The translations under genes and the position numbers were made by a program. Below are positions 1 to 10,980 of a stretch of DNA of 64,000 nucleotides, piece after piece. The notes beneath the pieces were generated by a model, which worked only from the letters and a program-made list of their open reading frames with translations, was not told the origin of the DNA and did not search any database. Source of the DNA: Topomyia yanbarensis (lineage: Eukaryota > Arthropoda > Insecta > Diptera > Culicidae); assembly GCF_030247195.1 (NCBI RefSeq), contig NC_080671.1, positions 2,198,501 through 2,262,500 of the forward strand, given 5' to 3'. Each line of letters begins with the position of its first letter. Within the stretch, counting starts at the first letter, position 1.

Positions 1-18
1 TCAGGAAACATACCGCTC

Positions 19-173
19 TGTTTGGTCGAGAGGGATTTGCAAAATATCAATTTGTTCCATTTTTATGGCCCCTAATAGGCCACCAAAAAATAACGTAAAT
101 ATTGAAATTTTTTACAAATCGTTACATAACTTTAACAAATTATAAAATAAAAGAAATCCCTCTCGTCTAAACA
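19..173. mobile_element. Short MITE with ~20-bp terminal inverted repeats
   Basis: Positions 19-38 (TGTTTGGTCGAGAGGGATTT) are matched in inverse orientation by 154-173, with two mismatches. The interior is AT-rich and non-coding. The layout of paired ends around a 155-bp core fits a non-autonomous DNA transposon. No clear target-site duplication is visible, so the superfamily is not assigned. Confidence 0.55.
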
Positions 174-195
174 TAGCCAACGTGATGTAATCAGA

Positions 196-233
196 AAACT
201 CATAATTTTTATAATCATAAAAATTATGAGTTT
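196..233. repeat. Perfect 17-bp hairpin with 4-nt loop
   Basis: The arm at 196-212 (aaactcataatttttat) is exactly complementary to 217-233, leaving the loop AATC. It lies between the MITE at 19-173 and the Jockey reverse-transcriptase fragment. Its function is unknown; it may be a 3' hairpin of a mobile element or chance in AT-rich DNA. Confidence 0.5.
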
Positions 234-465
234 ACAATTTATTCCCAAAAAAGTGTTATCTTTCTACTACTCACTCGTTCGATCAGCTCTGGAATATTGT
301 TCAGTTGTGTGGAACCCTCATTATCTTAACGGTGTCCATCGAATTGAGACAGTACAGCGCAGATTTGTTCGGTTTGCCCTTCGTCGATTGCCTTGGAGCA
401 ACCCTCACCAGCTGCCAAGTTACGAAAGCCGGGGTTTGCTTATTGGACTCGATACATTGCAAGTA
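226..465 (+). pseudogene. Jockey-clade non-LTR reverse transcriptase, C-terminal fragment
   Basis: About 80 residues resemble the region downstream of the RT palm in Jockey-clade elements. Landmarks are FYYSLVRSALEYCSVVWNPH, then RIETVQRRFVRFALRRLPW and LPSYESRGLLI. This follows the thumb-region pattern of insect Jockey ORF2. The upstream RT core is absent, and the frame runs without a stop into BEL/Pao gag-like sequence at about 466, giving a chimeric open frame to 1053. It probably belongs to the same broad family as the minus-strand RT remnant at 14103-15013. It is a dead fragment. Confidence 0.7.
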
Positions 466-1879
466 ATCGAAGAATTACGCTGCATGTTTCAGACACAGGG
501 TGCCAATTTTGCACATCAGATCAATATGCTAGAGGAGCAGAAAAACACATCGATGAACGAGCGGATCTTCAAACTCCAAGCTCAATGGAGTATACGTGAG
601 AATCAACTACAAAAGGAGATCGCACTTCTCAAGCGAAAGCCTGACAATATTGCTATAGAGACAAGGTCACAGAGTGAAACAAAGTCAATCGTGTCATCAA
701 AACGAACGACAAAAGACCGTGAGCGTCGTCTAATAGCTCTAAAAGAACGGCAAGCTTTGGACATGAGACACCTTGAAGAACAACTTGTGCTGACGGAAGA
801 ATGCAGTAGTGAATACGAGTTCGCAAACGAAGAAGAGGAAAATATCAGCTGTAAGGAGAAAGTCGATAAATGGCTGGATAACGGATCTCACCCCGATACT
901 TCCATAGCTCCTACGCCGGTCTGTTCCGACGTACTATCCGTTACCTCAAAGAGAAACACGGATAGCAACCGCAGTACGGCCGGTAACTATTTTCAACACG
1001 CGCGGGCTCTCTCTCTCGAAAAATCAACTGGCGGAACGGCAAGCCGTATCTAAAGATCTTCTCCGGAGATCCTGAGATTTGGCCCCTATTTTTCGCCATA
1101 TTTGAGAGTAGCACTGCAATGTGCGGGTATAGCAACGAGGAGAACATATTTCGCCTAAGACGCTGTCTAAAAGACAAAGCCTTCGATGCAACGCGAAGCT
1201 TGCTGCTACACCCACACAATGTGGGTACGGTGATTTCTACACTGAAAACCTTGTTCGGGCGACCTAACCTTATCATTGGGGCAATGATCCAGAAGATTCG
1301 AGACATACCACCACCGAGAATCGAAAAACTGAATACAATGATCAATTTCGGCGTATCAGTACAGAACTTATGCGCTACTATACAGGCCTGCGAGTTAGAC
1401 GAGTATTACTATAACGTAACAATCCTTCAGGAACTAGAAGAAAACTTCCACCAACAGTTAAACTAAGCTGGGCGCTAACCCGCAAACCTATTCGGAGAGT
1501 GAAACTCACAGATTTTAATGAATGGCTTAAAACAATCGTGGAAGCTGCTTGTGAAGTTACTACCCCGGACGGACATAGTCGGGAAAACAGAAAAGAAGAA
1601 GAATCGAGGATTTGTAAACGTCCACTCCGAGTCTGCAAAACGGATTGCGAGACTGTTGCCAAATGCAAACGTTTTTTGTCTGTGAACGTAGATATGCGCT
1701 GGAAAGTATTAAGAGCCTGCAAACTTTGTCGTAGGTGCTTAAGAAAGCATTTCACGTCCTGCGACGCCAAAGATCCATGTGGGCAAAATAGTCGCACATT
1801 TTTACATCACAAATTGTTGCACAATGATAACAAGCACAGGGACGCAAGATTAGTGCCACCATCACCACCTACAGATTAA
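466..1879 (+). pseudogene. BEL/Pao retrotransposon gag, decayed
   Basis: The N-terminal part (466-1053) is a charged coiled-coil-like segment, rich in Glu, Lys and Arg, as in Pao gag. After a frameshift near 1020, the frame holding AMCGYSNEENIFRLRRCLKD (from about 1113) matches the central Pao gag core. It runs to about 1466 with a further shift. A third segment (1499-1879) has a Cys/His cluster (CRRCLRKHFTSC, then CG and HHKLLHND) like the gag zinc region that precedes the protease. At least three frame changes make it non-functional. It is the 5' part of the element that continues to 4657 and resumes at 9174. No 5' LTR is visible, because upstream DNA is a Jockey fragment. Confidence 0.75.
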
Positions 1880-2310
1880 AATCAGTGTTGCAACATTCAT
1901 TGCAGTGGCGTCGGTTCTGTATTCTTTCGGTACGTACCTGTTATCATAAAAGGAAAAGGGAAATCAATTGCCACGTTTGCGTTCCTTGATGATGGGTCAT
2001 CATCAACCCTGATGGAACAAGAGCTTTACAACGAATTAGGGTTCGAAGGAACCCCCCAGCCACTCTGCCTGAATTGGACGGGTGGAACTAGTAGGTGGGA
2101 AAAGAACTCGGTTAAGCATTCGGTCGACATATCAAGTGTGCACAGCCCTGATAAACAATATCGCCTATCCGGAGTTCATACAGTCGCAGAACTCAGACTA
2201 CCAGAACAGACATTGTCGATCGAAGATCTGAGTCAGAGATATAAGCACCTCGAAGGACTTCCTATTCAATCATATTCCAGAATCGCTCCCAGAATATTAA
2301 TTGAATAACT
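1880..2310 (+). pseudogene. BEL/Pao aspartic protease region
   Basis: The frame contains FLDDGSSSTLMEQELYNELG near 1980-2040, the D-[DS]-G-[ST] active-site pattern of Pao retropepsins with its downstream helix. The 2012-2308 segment continues it and ends just as the next frame (from 2301) opens, so pol is frameshifted here. The enzyme would cleave the Gag-Pol polyprotein. It lies in order between gag and RT, as expected. Small gaps and frame breaks make it inactive. Confidence 0.7.
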
Positions 2311-4287
2311 GTCGACTCGGGCATGTACTAGATAGTAAAGAATGCAGAGATAACGAGCCTTCAGCAGCTAAAACTCGACTAGGTTGGATTGTATACGGTC
2401 CGTGCTTCAGCTCATCACAACCAAATACAATTATCGATCACGCCGTTCATCGTTCGTATCATATCTGTGCTTGTAACAAAGGCCATGACGAGGACTTGCA
2501 CTCAGCCGTAAAAGAGTATTTCGCTTTAGACACTATGGGAATAATTTCACCCCGCAAAATTCTACAGCCAAAGGAGGATGAGCGCGCCATACGTCTACTT
2601 GGACAGTGCACCACTCTAAAGAACGGAAGATACGAAAGCGGTTTTCTTTGGAAGTACAACGACGTCCGGCTTCCGAACTCCAGATCAATGGCGAGAACGA
2701 AATGTCTAGAGAAACGAATGGAACGTGAATCAGAACTAGCTAGTATGCTCAAATCTAAAATAAGCGAATATGAGAAGAAAGGTTATGTACGAAAGAAGAA
2801 CTCTGTAGAACTGAAAATTCATCGCAATCGAGGGTGGTATCTACCGGTTTTTCCGGTCGTCAACCCAAACAAACCAGGCAAGATTCGCATTGTCTGGGAT
2901 GCAGCAGCGGAGGTATCTCTGAACTCGCAACTTTTGAAAGGAACCGACCAACTCAATTCTCTAGTTTCGGTACTGTATAAGTTTCGAGAATATAAGATCG
3001 CCATTACGGCGGACATACGCGAGATGTTCCACCAAGTTAGAATGAACGAGAATGATCAACACTGCCAGCGATTTTTTTGGCCCACCGAAGAACCCGGAGG
3101 CAAGCCTCATGACCGTCCTAAGCCTCGGGACAACCTGCTCCCCAGCCACAATCGAATGCTGCATGAACCTTAATGCCCAGCGATTCGCCAAAGAATTTTC
3201 ACGTGCTGTAGAGGCCATCACGAAACAGCACTATGTGGACGATATGCTAACGAGCGTGGAGGAGGTCGAACAGGCCGTTAAGCTGGCGAAAGAAGTCCGC
3301 CACATTCATTCTCACGCAGGATTTGAGATAAGAAACTGGCACTCAAATTCCGATCACCTACTGAAACAACTTGACGCTAAACCGCACGTCGAAACGAGCC
3401 TCAGCATAGATTCAGAGACTGCCATCGAAAAAATACTCGGCATGTGGTGGGATACGAAAACAGACAGCTTCACCTTCAAGCTTTCCCTACGACATGATGG
3501 CGACCTGCTCTTGGGACGAAAAATCCCAACGAAAAGAGAACTCCTTCGAACACTGATGACTATCTTCGACCCACTGGGACTGATCGCCAACCTCCTAATG
3601 TATCTGAAAGTGCTTTTACAGGAAGTATGGAGATCCGGTGTGGACTGGGACGAGAAGATTAGCGGCAATCTTCTGGATAAATGGACGGTGTGGCTTCGAG
3701 TGCTTCCAGGCGTTCAATCAGTTGCGGTTCCTAGGTGCTACCGAAAACATACCTCAGCGTCCGATGAAACGACGACAATCGAACTCCACACTTTCGTAGA
3801 TGCGAGTGAGAGCGGCTACGCAGCGGTGTCGTATTTTAGGTTCGAAAAAGGCGATGAAATAGAATGCGCAATAGCAGGAGCAAAAACTCGCGTAGCACCG
3901 CTAAAGTTTGTGACTATTCCCCGACTAGAACTACAGGCAGCAGTTCTGGGTGCTCGACTTACTAAAAGCATCGTGGAGCATCATAAACCTCCGATCGTGA
4001 AGCGCTACTTCTATACAGACTCAAAGGATGTCATGCACTGGATTAACTCCGACCATCGTCGGTACAGCCAATTCGTTGCTGCACGCGTGAGCGAGATACT
4101 TGAGTCCACTACAACAACCGAATGGTACTGGATTTCGACCAAACTCAATGTTGCGGATGAAGGTACAAAGTGGCAAAAGCTTCCCGACCTCTCACCGAAC
4201 AGTCGTTGGTTTAGGAGTCCAGAATTCTTGTGGACGTACAAGATAAACTGGCCAACCCCACTGCAACAGCTTCGGATCGACGGATGA
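2301..4287 (+). pseudogene. BEL/Pao reverse transcriptase and RNase H
   Basis: Two overlapping frames (2301-3173 and 3052-4287) together give a Pao-type RT. Visible motifs are AKTRLGWIVYGP (linker), KPGKIRIVWDAAAEVSLNSQ, ITADIREMFHQV (first catalytic Asp) and HYVDDMLTS near 3229 (YxDD box). A frameshift at about 3110 separates the first catalytic block from the YVDD block. RNase H follows with FVDASES, PRLELQAAV, YTDSKDV and NVADEGT, giving the D-E-D-D set. The domain order protease-RT-RNase H-integrase is that of BEL/Pao. The frameshift, and the element's broken integrase, make it inactive. Confidence 0.85.
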
Positions 4288-4657
4288 ATAACTTCGCCCT
4301 ACCGTTCTCCACCACAATGCTTACGCGTCGATAATAGCGTGGGAACGCTTCTCGAAATGGAACCGATTGTTACACTCGGCAGCATGGGTGCACCGATACG
4401 TATCAAATCTTCAACGGAAATCAAGAAGTGAGGGTCTCCAGTACGGTCCTCTGTCTCATGAAGAGCTGAAACGAGCAGAAATGTGCATCTACCGCCTGGC
4501 CCAGAAAGAAATGTTCCCCAAAGACTATTCACTGGCTTCACACCCTATCAAAGCAAATAGACAAAAGCGCCTCAAAGAAAAAGGTCAGCTGTCCAAACTA
4601 CATCCCATAATGGACGAAAGCCAAGTCAAGAAAGGACTGGCGCAGATAAAGCCACAC
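4288..4657 (+). pseudogene. BEL/Pao integrase, N-terminal part with internal deletion
   Basis: After RNase H, the frame 4367-4768 carries HRYVSNLQRKSRS, LSHEELKRAEMCIYRLAQKE and LKEKGQLSKLHPIMDES, the Pao integrase N-terminal region. It then jumps at about 4613-4625 directly to VKKGLAQIKPHRLPT, which in intact elements lies near the end of the catalytic core. Most of the zinc-binding and DDE core is therefore deleted (my estimate is roughly 200 residues or more). Beyond 4657 the frame is interrupted by the R1-clade insertion. The integrase tail resumes at 9174. Confidence 0.75.
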
Positions 4658-4668
4658 AGACTGCCTAC
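4658..4668. repeat. Target-site duplication, left copy (R1-clade insertion)
   Basis: The sequence agactgcctac here is repeated at 9174-9184 on the other side of the R1-clade element. It encodes the RLPT part of the interrupted BEL integrase in the correct frame. Confidence 0.9.
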
Positions 4669-4768
4669 TGCCTTTAACGCGAAGCGCCCTGGGAAGTCGC
4701 CAGGCGAGGGTGCAAAAAGCGACACCACACGGCGTGCAACCGTTAAGGTCAAACGCCGTCTGGGCTAG

Positions 4769-5626
4769 GTAAGCGAGGGCGAGAGTGACCTCGCTGAGCA
4801 GAGCGTTGGTACCAGCAACCCGAGGCAACCGGGGCAGGGGGGCTCAAACCCCTGGACGCTGGTCACCAAGAAGAAGCCGGCACCGACACCGAAGGTACCG
4901 CGGCCCGCGAAGAAGGCCAAGGACAGAGGCGAGGCCTTGTGGTTGAAAACCGACAAGGACAAATATGCCGATGTCCTAAAGTCGATGAAGGCGGCCGAAA
5001 GCCTTTCGGCCCTTGGGCAAGATGTGCGTAGCGTGAGACGCACCAACACGGGAGAAATGCTTCTGGTGCTGAAGCGAGGCGCACAATCTAGTGCGGTATA
5101 CAAGGCCTTGGCCCAAGAGGTCCTTGGTGAGGGCGCCCAAGTCAGGTCGCTAGGGGCGGAAATGACTCTCCAGTGCAAGCATCTGGACGAGTTCACGACC
5201 GCAGAAGACGTCGTCGCAGCCGTCAAGGAACATTGCGACGTCACAATCGAGCGGGCCTCTGTGCGATTGAGAGATGGACCCTCTGGCACCCAAGTAGCCT
5301 ACCTCAGGCTACTGAAGGCGGATGCCAAAAAGGTAACCGAGAAAGGGAAGCTGAAGATCGGCTGGTCGGTATGCCCTATTAGTATACCCCAGCCGCCTTC
5401 AGTGGATAGGTGCTATCGGTGCCTTGAGTCCGGCCACAAAGCATACGAGTGCAAAGGCATAGATAGGAGCAAACTATGTCGTCGCTGCGGCGAGGAGGGA
5501 CATAAAGAGCGGGGTTGCACTAAGGCACATAAGTGCCTTATCTGCACCGCTAAGAAGCAAGCCCATAAACATGCTATGGGCGGACCTTCGTGTCCCTTCG
5601 GTGAGTTAAATAAGAAGAAGCTGTGA
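4769..5626 (+). pseudogene. R1-clade ORF1 (gag-like RNA-binding protein)
   Basis: The frame is open from a TAG at 4766 to the TGA at 5626 but has no early ATG. The same frame upstream (4669-4765) is also coding-like, so the TAG probably replaced a sense codon and the true start was lost by 5' truncation. A Lys/Pro-rich basic stretch (KKKPAPTPK) comes first. The gag core is QDVRSVRRTNTGEMLLVLKR. Three zinc knuckles lie near the end: CYRCLESGHKAYEC, CRRCGEEGHKERGC and CLICTAKKQAHKH. The protein would coat element RNA for reverse transcription. The stop overlaps the ORF2 start (GTGA), an overlap typical of R1 elements. Confidence 0.85.
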
Positions 5627-5988
5627 ACGTCACACAGCTAAATCTTAACCATTGTGCAGCAGCCCAACAGCTGCTGTGGCAATCGGTCTCGGAGTCGAGG
5701 ACAGATGTCGCCCTCTTATCAGACCCGTACCGCATCCCTGCCGGCAACGGCAATTGGGTGTCGGACGGGTCTGGAATGGTGGCAATCTGTACAACGGGAC
5801 GGTTCCCGGTTCAAGAGGTAATACACTCCTCCGCCGAGGGTGTGACGATTGCCAAGATCAATGGTGTGTTCTATTGCAGCTGCTACGCCCCACCAAGGTG
5901 GCCAATAGAACAGTTCAACCAGATGATCGACAGGCTCTCGTCGGACCTAGTGGGCCGGAAACCGGTACAACGGCCGCTGTACAAATAG
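5623..5988 (+). pseudogene. R1-clade ORF2, apurinic-like endonuclease domain, truncated
   Basis: The frame starts with NVTQLNLNHCAAAQQLLWQS, the usual first strand of the R1 endonuclease with its catalytic Asn. It continues with DVALLSDPYRIPAGNGNWV and FYCSCYAPPRWPIEQFNQM. The expected GDFNAW block is missing: the sequence near 5965-6004 jumps from the helix before it to QALMEAF after it, with a stop at 5986-5988. The GTG at 5623 overlaps the ORF1 stop; an ATG may have mutated to GTG. Loss of the Asp-Asn catalytic block and the frame break inactivate it. Confidence 0.8.
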
Positions 5989-6004
5989 CAGGGGTCAAGC
6001 GCTA

Positions 6005-8254
6005 ATGGAAGCGTTTGCGAAACTCGATACTGTGCTAGCTAATGATGGCTCCGCTAGTACATTCCGTAGAAACGGAGTGGAGGCGTGGATTGATTTGACC
6101 TTTGCCAGCCCGAGTCTGGCTCCAGGCATGGAATGGAGGGTAGACGAAGGCTACACCCATAGCGATCATTTAGCAATCCGCTTTAAGATCAACTATGGTG
6201 TGCAGCATCCGAGGGCGGGAGATCCCTGTCAGGTACGCGGGTGGAAGTCCAATCACTTCGACAGCGAAGCTTTCACCGCGGCCCTGGGACTGGAGGCCAA
6301 CACCGACAGTCTAAGCGGGGATGCGCTGGTAGCTGTTCTATCACGCGCATGCGACGCCACTATGCCGAGAAAAACACTGCCAAGAAACGGTAGATGCCCG
6401 GTATACTGGTGGAGTGCCGAGATTGCAGCTCTACGGTCAGCCTGTCTCAGAGCTAGACGTAGGATGCAAAGAGCTCGCACCGAGGATGCAAGAGAGAACC
6501 GCCGTGAAGTGTTTCGAGCTGCGAAATTAGCCCTTAACAAGGCTATCAAAAGCAGCAAGAGAGCGTGTTTCGACAACCTGTGTGAGAGTGCCAACGCGAA
6601 TCCGTGGGGTGACGCCTACCGGATTGTGATGGCCAAGACCAAAGGGGGCTCCTCACCCCCAGAACGGTCTCCGGACCGGTTGGCAACGATTATCGAAGTA
6701 CTCTTCCCGTCTCGAGCCACAAGCCCCTGGCCACCTGCACTACGAGACAGTGCGGGCACGGTCGAAATGGTGGCTCCAGTGACGAATGAAGAACTACTCG
6801 CAGTGGCTAAATCCCTAGCAATGAACAAAGCTCCAGGGCCGGATGGAGTTCCAAACAACGCTCTCAAGGCAGCGATCATAGCGAACCCGAACATGTTCAG
6901 GCTAGCTATGCAGAGATGCCTTGACGAGTGCCGTTTCCCCGATAGATGGAAAAGGCAGAAACTGGTGCTGTTGCCGAAGCCCGGGAAGCCGCCAGGCGAC
7001 CCATCGGCGTACAGACCAATCTGTCTGATAGACACGACTGGCAAACTGCTTGAGAGGATCATCCTCAACAGGCTAACCCCGTACGCGGAAGGTACGGACG
7101 GTCTGTCAAGCAACCAGTTTGGCTTTCGGAAGGGTAAGTCCACAGTGGACGCTCTCAACTCAGTGATAAAAACTGCCAAGATAGCGATCCAACGAAAAAG
7201 GCGAGGTATTCGATACTGTGCGTTAGTGACACTTGACGTGAAGAACGCATTCAACAGCGCAAGCTGGGATGCCATCGCGCTCTCGTTACACCGGCTTAGC
7301 CTACCGGTGAGTCTGTACCGGATCCTGGAAAGTTACTTCCAAAACCGCGTACTGCTATACGAGACCGATGCCGGTCAGAAAAGGGTTCCGATTACCGCCG
7401 GAGTCCCGCAGGGCTCGATCCTAGGCCCGGTGCTATGGAACCTCATGTATGACGGGGTTCTGAGACTGAAGTTCCCTCCTGGGGTCAAGATCGTCGGCTT
7501 TGCCGACGACGTAACCTTGGAGGTCTACGGGGAGTCAATTCCTGAGGTAGAACTAACCGCAGAACACGCGATCAGCACGGTGGAGGAATGGATGAGCGCG
7601 AGAGGCCTGGAGCTCGCTCATCATAAGACGGAGGTAGTTATCGTCAACAACCGCAAGTCGGCACAACATGCAGTTATCCAATTGGGAGAAGTCGCGATCA
7701 CTTCACAGCGAAGTCTGAAGTCTCTCGGAGTCATTATAGACGACAAGCTGACCTTCGGCAGCCATGTCGACTATACATGCAAGAGAGCGTCGACTGCTGT
7801 TGCGGCTCTATCGAGAATGATGTCCAACAGCTCAAAGGTGTGCGCCAGTAGACGTAGGTTACTGGCAGGCGTTGCCGTATCTATCCTCAGGTACGGCGGC
7901 CCGTCATGGTCAAGAGCACTGAGGGTAACCAGTTACCTACAGAAACTGGAGAGCACCTACCGCGTGATGTGCCTCAGAGCGATATCTGCCTACCGCACGG
8001 TATCACACGATGCATCATGCGTGATAGCGAGCATGATGCCAGTCGGGCTGGTCATTCGGGAAGATGAGGAGTGCTTTGAGCTACGTGGAAATAGGGGAGC
8101 CCGCGAGCGCACCAGGGTGACCTCGGTCGCCAGATGGCAGCGTGAGTGGCCATGGCTGTTTCCGACTGTCAGGCCATGGCTGTTTCCGACAGTACCTCCA
8201 CAGGTTCGGGCACGCGGAGGTCCCAGTCTGCCCGGACTGCCCAGGTGTAGATGA
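6005..8254 (+). pseudogene. R1-clade ORF2, endonuclease end and reverse transcriptase
   Basis: The 749-codon frame opens at an internal Met. It begins with the endonuclease end: EAWIDLTFASP, then YTHSDHLAI with the catalytic SDH. The RT follows with MNKAPGPDGVPN, LVLLPKPGKPPGDPSAYRPI, NQFGFRKGKSTVDAL, LDVKNAFNSASWD (first Asp), GVPQGSILGPVLWN and GFADDVTLEV (FADD box near 7498). Next come the thumb KSLGVIIDDKLTFGSHVDY and LRYGGPSW. The RT core itself looks intact. The frame leaves the true ORF near 8140, where a deletion and a 24-bp duplication shift it away from the zinc motif. Clade R1 is assigned from motif style and ORF arrangement. Confidence 0.88.
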
Positions 8255-8369
8255 AACTGCCGAACACATACTGTTCGTATGCCATCGGTTCGACGTCGAA
8301 AGAAGAGCAATGCTTGAAGTCTGCGGCTGGGACACAACCCCTGATACCCTTATTCAGCGGATGTTTTAA
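8142..8369 (+). pseudogene. R1-clade ORF2 C-terminal zinc motif, displaced frame
   Basis: The frame encodes SGHGCFRQYLHRFGHAEVP, then CPDC, AEHILFVC and a following His, the CCHC-like motif at the C-terminus of R1 ORF2. A 24-bp tandem duplication (8150-8173 and 8174-8197) doubles the SGHGCFR segment. By comparison with the family, a stretch between RWQRE and this segment is missing, which puts the motif out of frame with the RT. Confidence 0.75.
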
Positions 8370-8719
8370 TCGGTGTAGAAGTGGAACGCAGTCTCGGCTG
8401 CTACCATCCAGATTGCCAGTAGGCTACAGGTAATCTGGCGAACCGAGCAACAGACGACGGGCACGGCTAACTAGTGATTGGTTAGCTGGAGCGAAAAAGG
8501 CCAAGCGCAAAAAAAGGGAGTGAATGGTCTGTTCATGCCGAGGCAGGTTTGGCGCAGCGACTGGCAACCGCGTAAGGGGTAAACCCAGCCACCCCGAAGC
8601 AAGACAGAAGAGTGAGTGTATAGGCGTATAAGTGGACTGCCTCATGCCAAGACGGAAGGGTCGTAGCGTAGTATGTTGGGACTTAGCTATCGATACCTCA
8701 TGGCGTGGCAGAGGAGTGA

Positions 8720-8930
8720 AAGGGTGAGCACCCAAGTCAGTCTCACACGGCATGTTAAGGGTGAGCACAAAAGTCAGCCTCACATGGTATGGTAGAGGCT
8801 AGCACAAAAGTCAGCCTCGCATGGAACGTAAAAGGTGAGCACAAAAGTCAGCCTCATGTGGGAGTGTTTGAGAGTGAATCAAAGTGCGATTGAGAGAGCT
8901 CCCAAGTAAGCCTCATACAGGATGTATGAA
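8720..8930 (+). repeat. 3' UTR tandem repeats (~37 bp) of the R1-clade element
   Basis: The motif gtgagcacaaaagtcagcct recurs with variation near 8723, 8760, 8798 and 8834, with a degenerate copy at 8873-8920. It lies between the ORF2 end and the poly(A) tail. Short 3' UTR arrays like this occur in many non-LTR elements; a role in RT recognition is possible but not shown here. Confidence 0.75.
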
Positions 8931-9173
8931 CGCGTGAGTGAGAGTGAATGAGTACATTTAGTACAGCCATCCCCCCAGAAGTAATACCGAGAGGTAGTTC
9001 CTGGGAGGAATGATGGCGGAGCCCAATGGAGTTTAGTCGGTATTAATGGCAGCGTCACCATTCGAGCCCGACACGCCCCCTGTGAACCCCGTGTGGTAGA
9101 TTGGACCCTACCAATAGCACGTGTACTGGGCTAGGACGTAAAGGTCTTCTCCATTGTAAAAAAAAAACAAAAA

Positions 9174-9692
9174 AGACTGCCTACGGACGAGATTCATCGG
9201 AATATGCTAATGGAAGTTGAGATGGTCGTAAATTCTAGGCCATTGACATACGAGCCGACAATGAATCAGCACCAGCTCTAACACCAAACCATTTCCTCTT
9301 GGGAACATCGAATGGCGTTAAACCCTGCATCCTATTCGACGACGGCGCAGATACCTTACGCAAAACCTGGAAAATGTCTCAAGTTTACGCATCTTTTGGA
9401 AACGTTGGTTAACGGAATATCTTCCCAGCATCACGCGCAGAACAAAATGGTTCCAGCCGGTAAAACCTATTAAGACGGGAGACATCGTAGTCATCGTGGA
9501 CCCCGCATTACCAAGGAACTGCTGGCCCAAGGGTCGTGTGGTTTCCATTTCCCAATCGAAGGACGGACAGGTACGAAGTGCTACAATCCAAACGTACGGA
9601 GGGTTGATGGAACGGCCCGCTGTAAAGATTGCAGTTCTGGACGTTGGACCAACATAGAGTAAGCTGGTTCCACGACAGCATACTGGGGGGAG
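9174..9692 (+). pseudogene. BEL/Pao integrase C-terminal region
   Basis: The sequence resumes the frame broken at 4657: RLPTDEIHRNMLMEVEMVVN then SRPLTYEP, which includes the third catalytic Glu (LMEVE) region. A one-base shift near 9255 leads to ALTPNHFLLGTSNGVKP. After another shift near 9390 the DUF5641-like tail appears: KRWLTEYLPS, GDIVVIVDPALPRNCWPKGR and GGLMERPAVKIAVLDV. It ends close to a purine tract (9684-9692) and the presumed 3' LTR start. Two or more frameshifts make it non-coding. Confidence 0.8.
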
Positions 9693-10980
9693 TGTTACTA
9701 CAAAGCCCCTCGTCCACAATTAATCTTCTTTACCCGTACCGTACATGTAAACTAAACGTCAGCCAATAGGCAATGACTCATGAGAATGTGAAATAATAGA
9801 ATTATAAAAACGGTCTTAGCTTACGTCTTAAAATCTAGTGATCGATGGTGTTAACGCGGTAAATTTACTACTAAACTCAAATCTATTTGAAATCTTATAC
9901 TACATCTAACTTATAGGCTACAAGTAAACTAAAATCTAGTGGTAGAAAGGATTTAAAGATATTTCGATATTGAATTGAGGTACAAAGCGTGAATTACTTA
10001 AACTAAAACTTTATAAACTTACGATCTACTTAAAATTAATGTAGGTGTTAAATAGCGGACTGCATTATTTCTAATCGCCCTTTATATACTTGGTCTAATC
10101 TAGAACACGACCAGATTAGAGGTAACATAAAACATGACACAGCAATCCTGTGAATAATCGCTAAAACCTAACCTAATTTACAGTGGCTAATACGTGGAGT
10201 AAACTACCAAGGAGGAAACAATTAGAAGCCTAAGAGGGCACTAAACGTAAGAATTTACCTATTCAACTAAATACTAACTAATGTAAATGTAAAATTTTAG
10301 GGATTTTATAATCTTCGTAGAATAAAGATTATAAAATCGGAAAGGCCGCGGTTTCTCTGCAACACGGCCCATTACGCAGATAAGATTAGCTTATCTAAGC
10401 AATACTTCCACGGTCGGCTGTGTGGAGTTGAAATTGCTTTTATTTAGAAAACATAGGATACTCTCGGAGTTTAACAAGAACCAAAAACTAAACAAGATCT
10501 TCTTTTTCGAGCAATCGTGTTCTGGAAAACTAACTAAACTACTACCTAACAAACTATGCTTTACAGGTCGCATCGCTTGCTTGGAGCGGATCCTAGACCC
10601 TATTCTCTTCCAAACCACCAACTCCGCGACACCTATGGAAGAGTCTGATGAATCGTCGTCCTTCCGTTAAGTAGGTGGAGCATCAACACTTCCCGTCTAC
10701 CTAATCCTTTATCCTTCCCCGTGAACGATGGAGATAGGGGCGGCCGGAAATGTTGGCTATCATGCTGTTGAGGTCTTAATATGGGTCGGATTGGTATGAA
10801 TTCCTACTTACCACTTCCGAAGCAACTCTTATTAGATAATCAGCAGTCAAACATGATGAAGTCAGTGTGCATTCGCCAAAATCATCTTCACAACGCAAAT
10901 CGTATTAATACAGCAAATGATAAATTTCCCAAATTCTCGGCAGCAGGCTGCCCCAGAGCAATTATAACATGATAACGCTA
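9684..10980 (+). repeat. Polypurine tract and probable 3' LTR of the BEL element (right end uncertain)
   Basis: A purine tract (tggggggag, 9684-9692) directly precedes TGTTACTACA at 9693. The second BEL copy in this window also has an LTR that opens with TGTTAC (48758). The DNA after 9693 is AT-rich and non-coding with no family I recognise. No matching 5' LTR is in the window, so the right boundary cannot be fixed by comparison. Confidence 0.45.

Larger units (their letters stand above)
4669..9173 (+). mobile_element. R1-clade non-LTR retrotransposon, 5'-truncated, inserted in the BEL integrase
   Basis: The element is flanked by the 11-bp duplication agactgcctac at 4658-4668 and 9174-9184. 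Removing it restores the BEL integrase frame HRLPT-DEIHRN. The order is gag with CCHC knuckles, endonuclease, RT, a C-terminal zinc motif, a 3' UTR with ~37-bp repeats and a terminal A-rich run at 9158-9174. Coding-like sequence starts right at the 5' boundary, which suggests 5' truncation, the usual result of target-primed reverse transcription. The gag has an in-frame TAG, the endonuclease is deleted and the C-terminus is rearranged, so it cannot move by itself. Confidence 0.9.
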
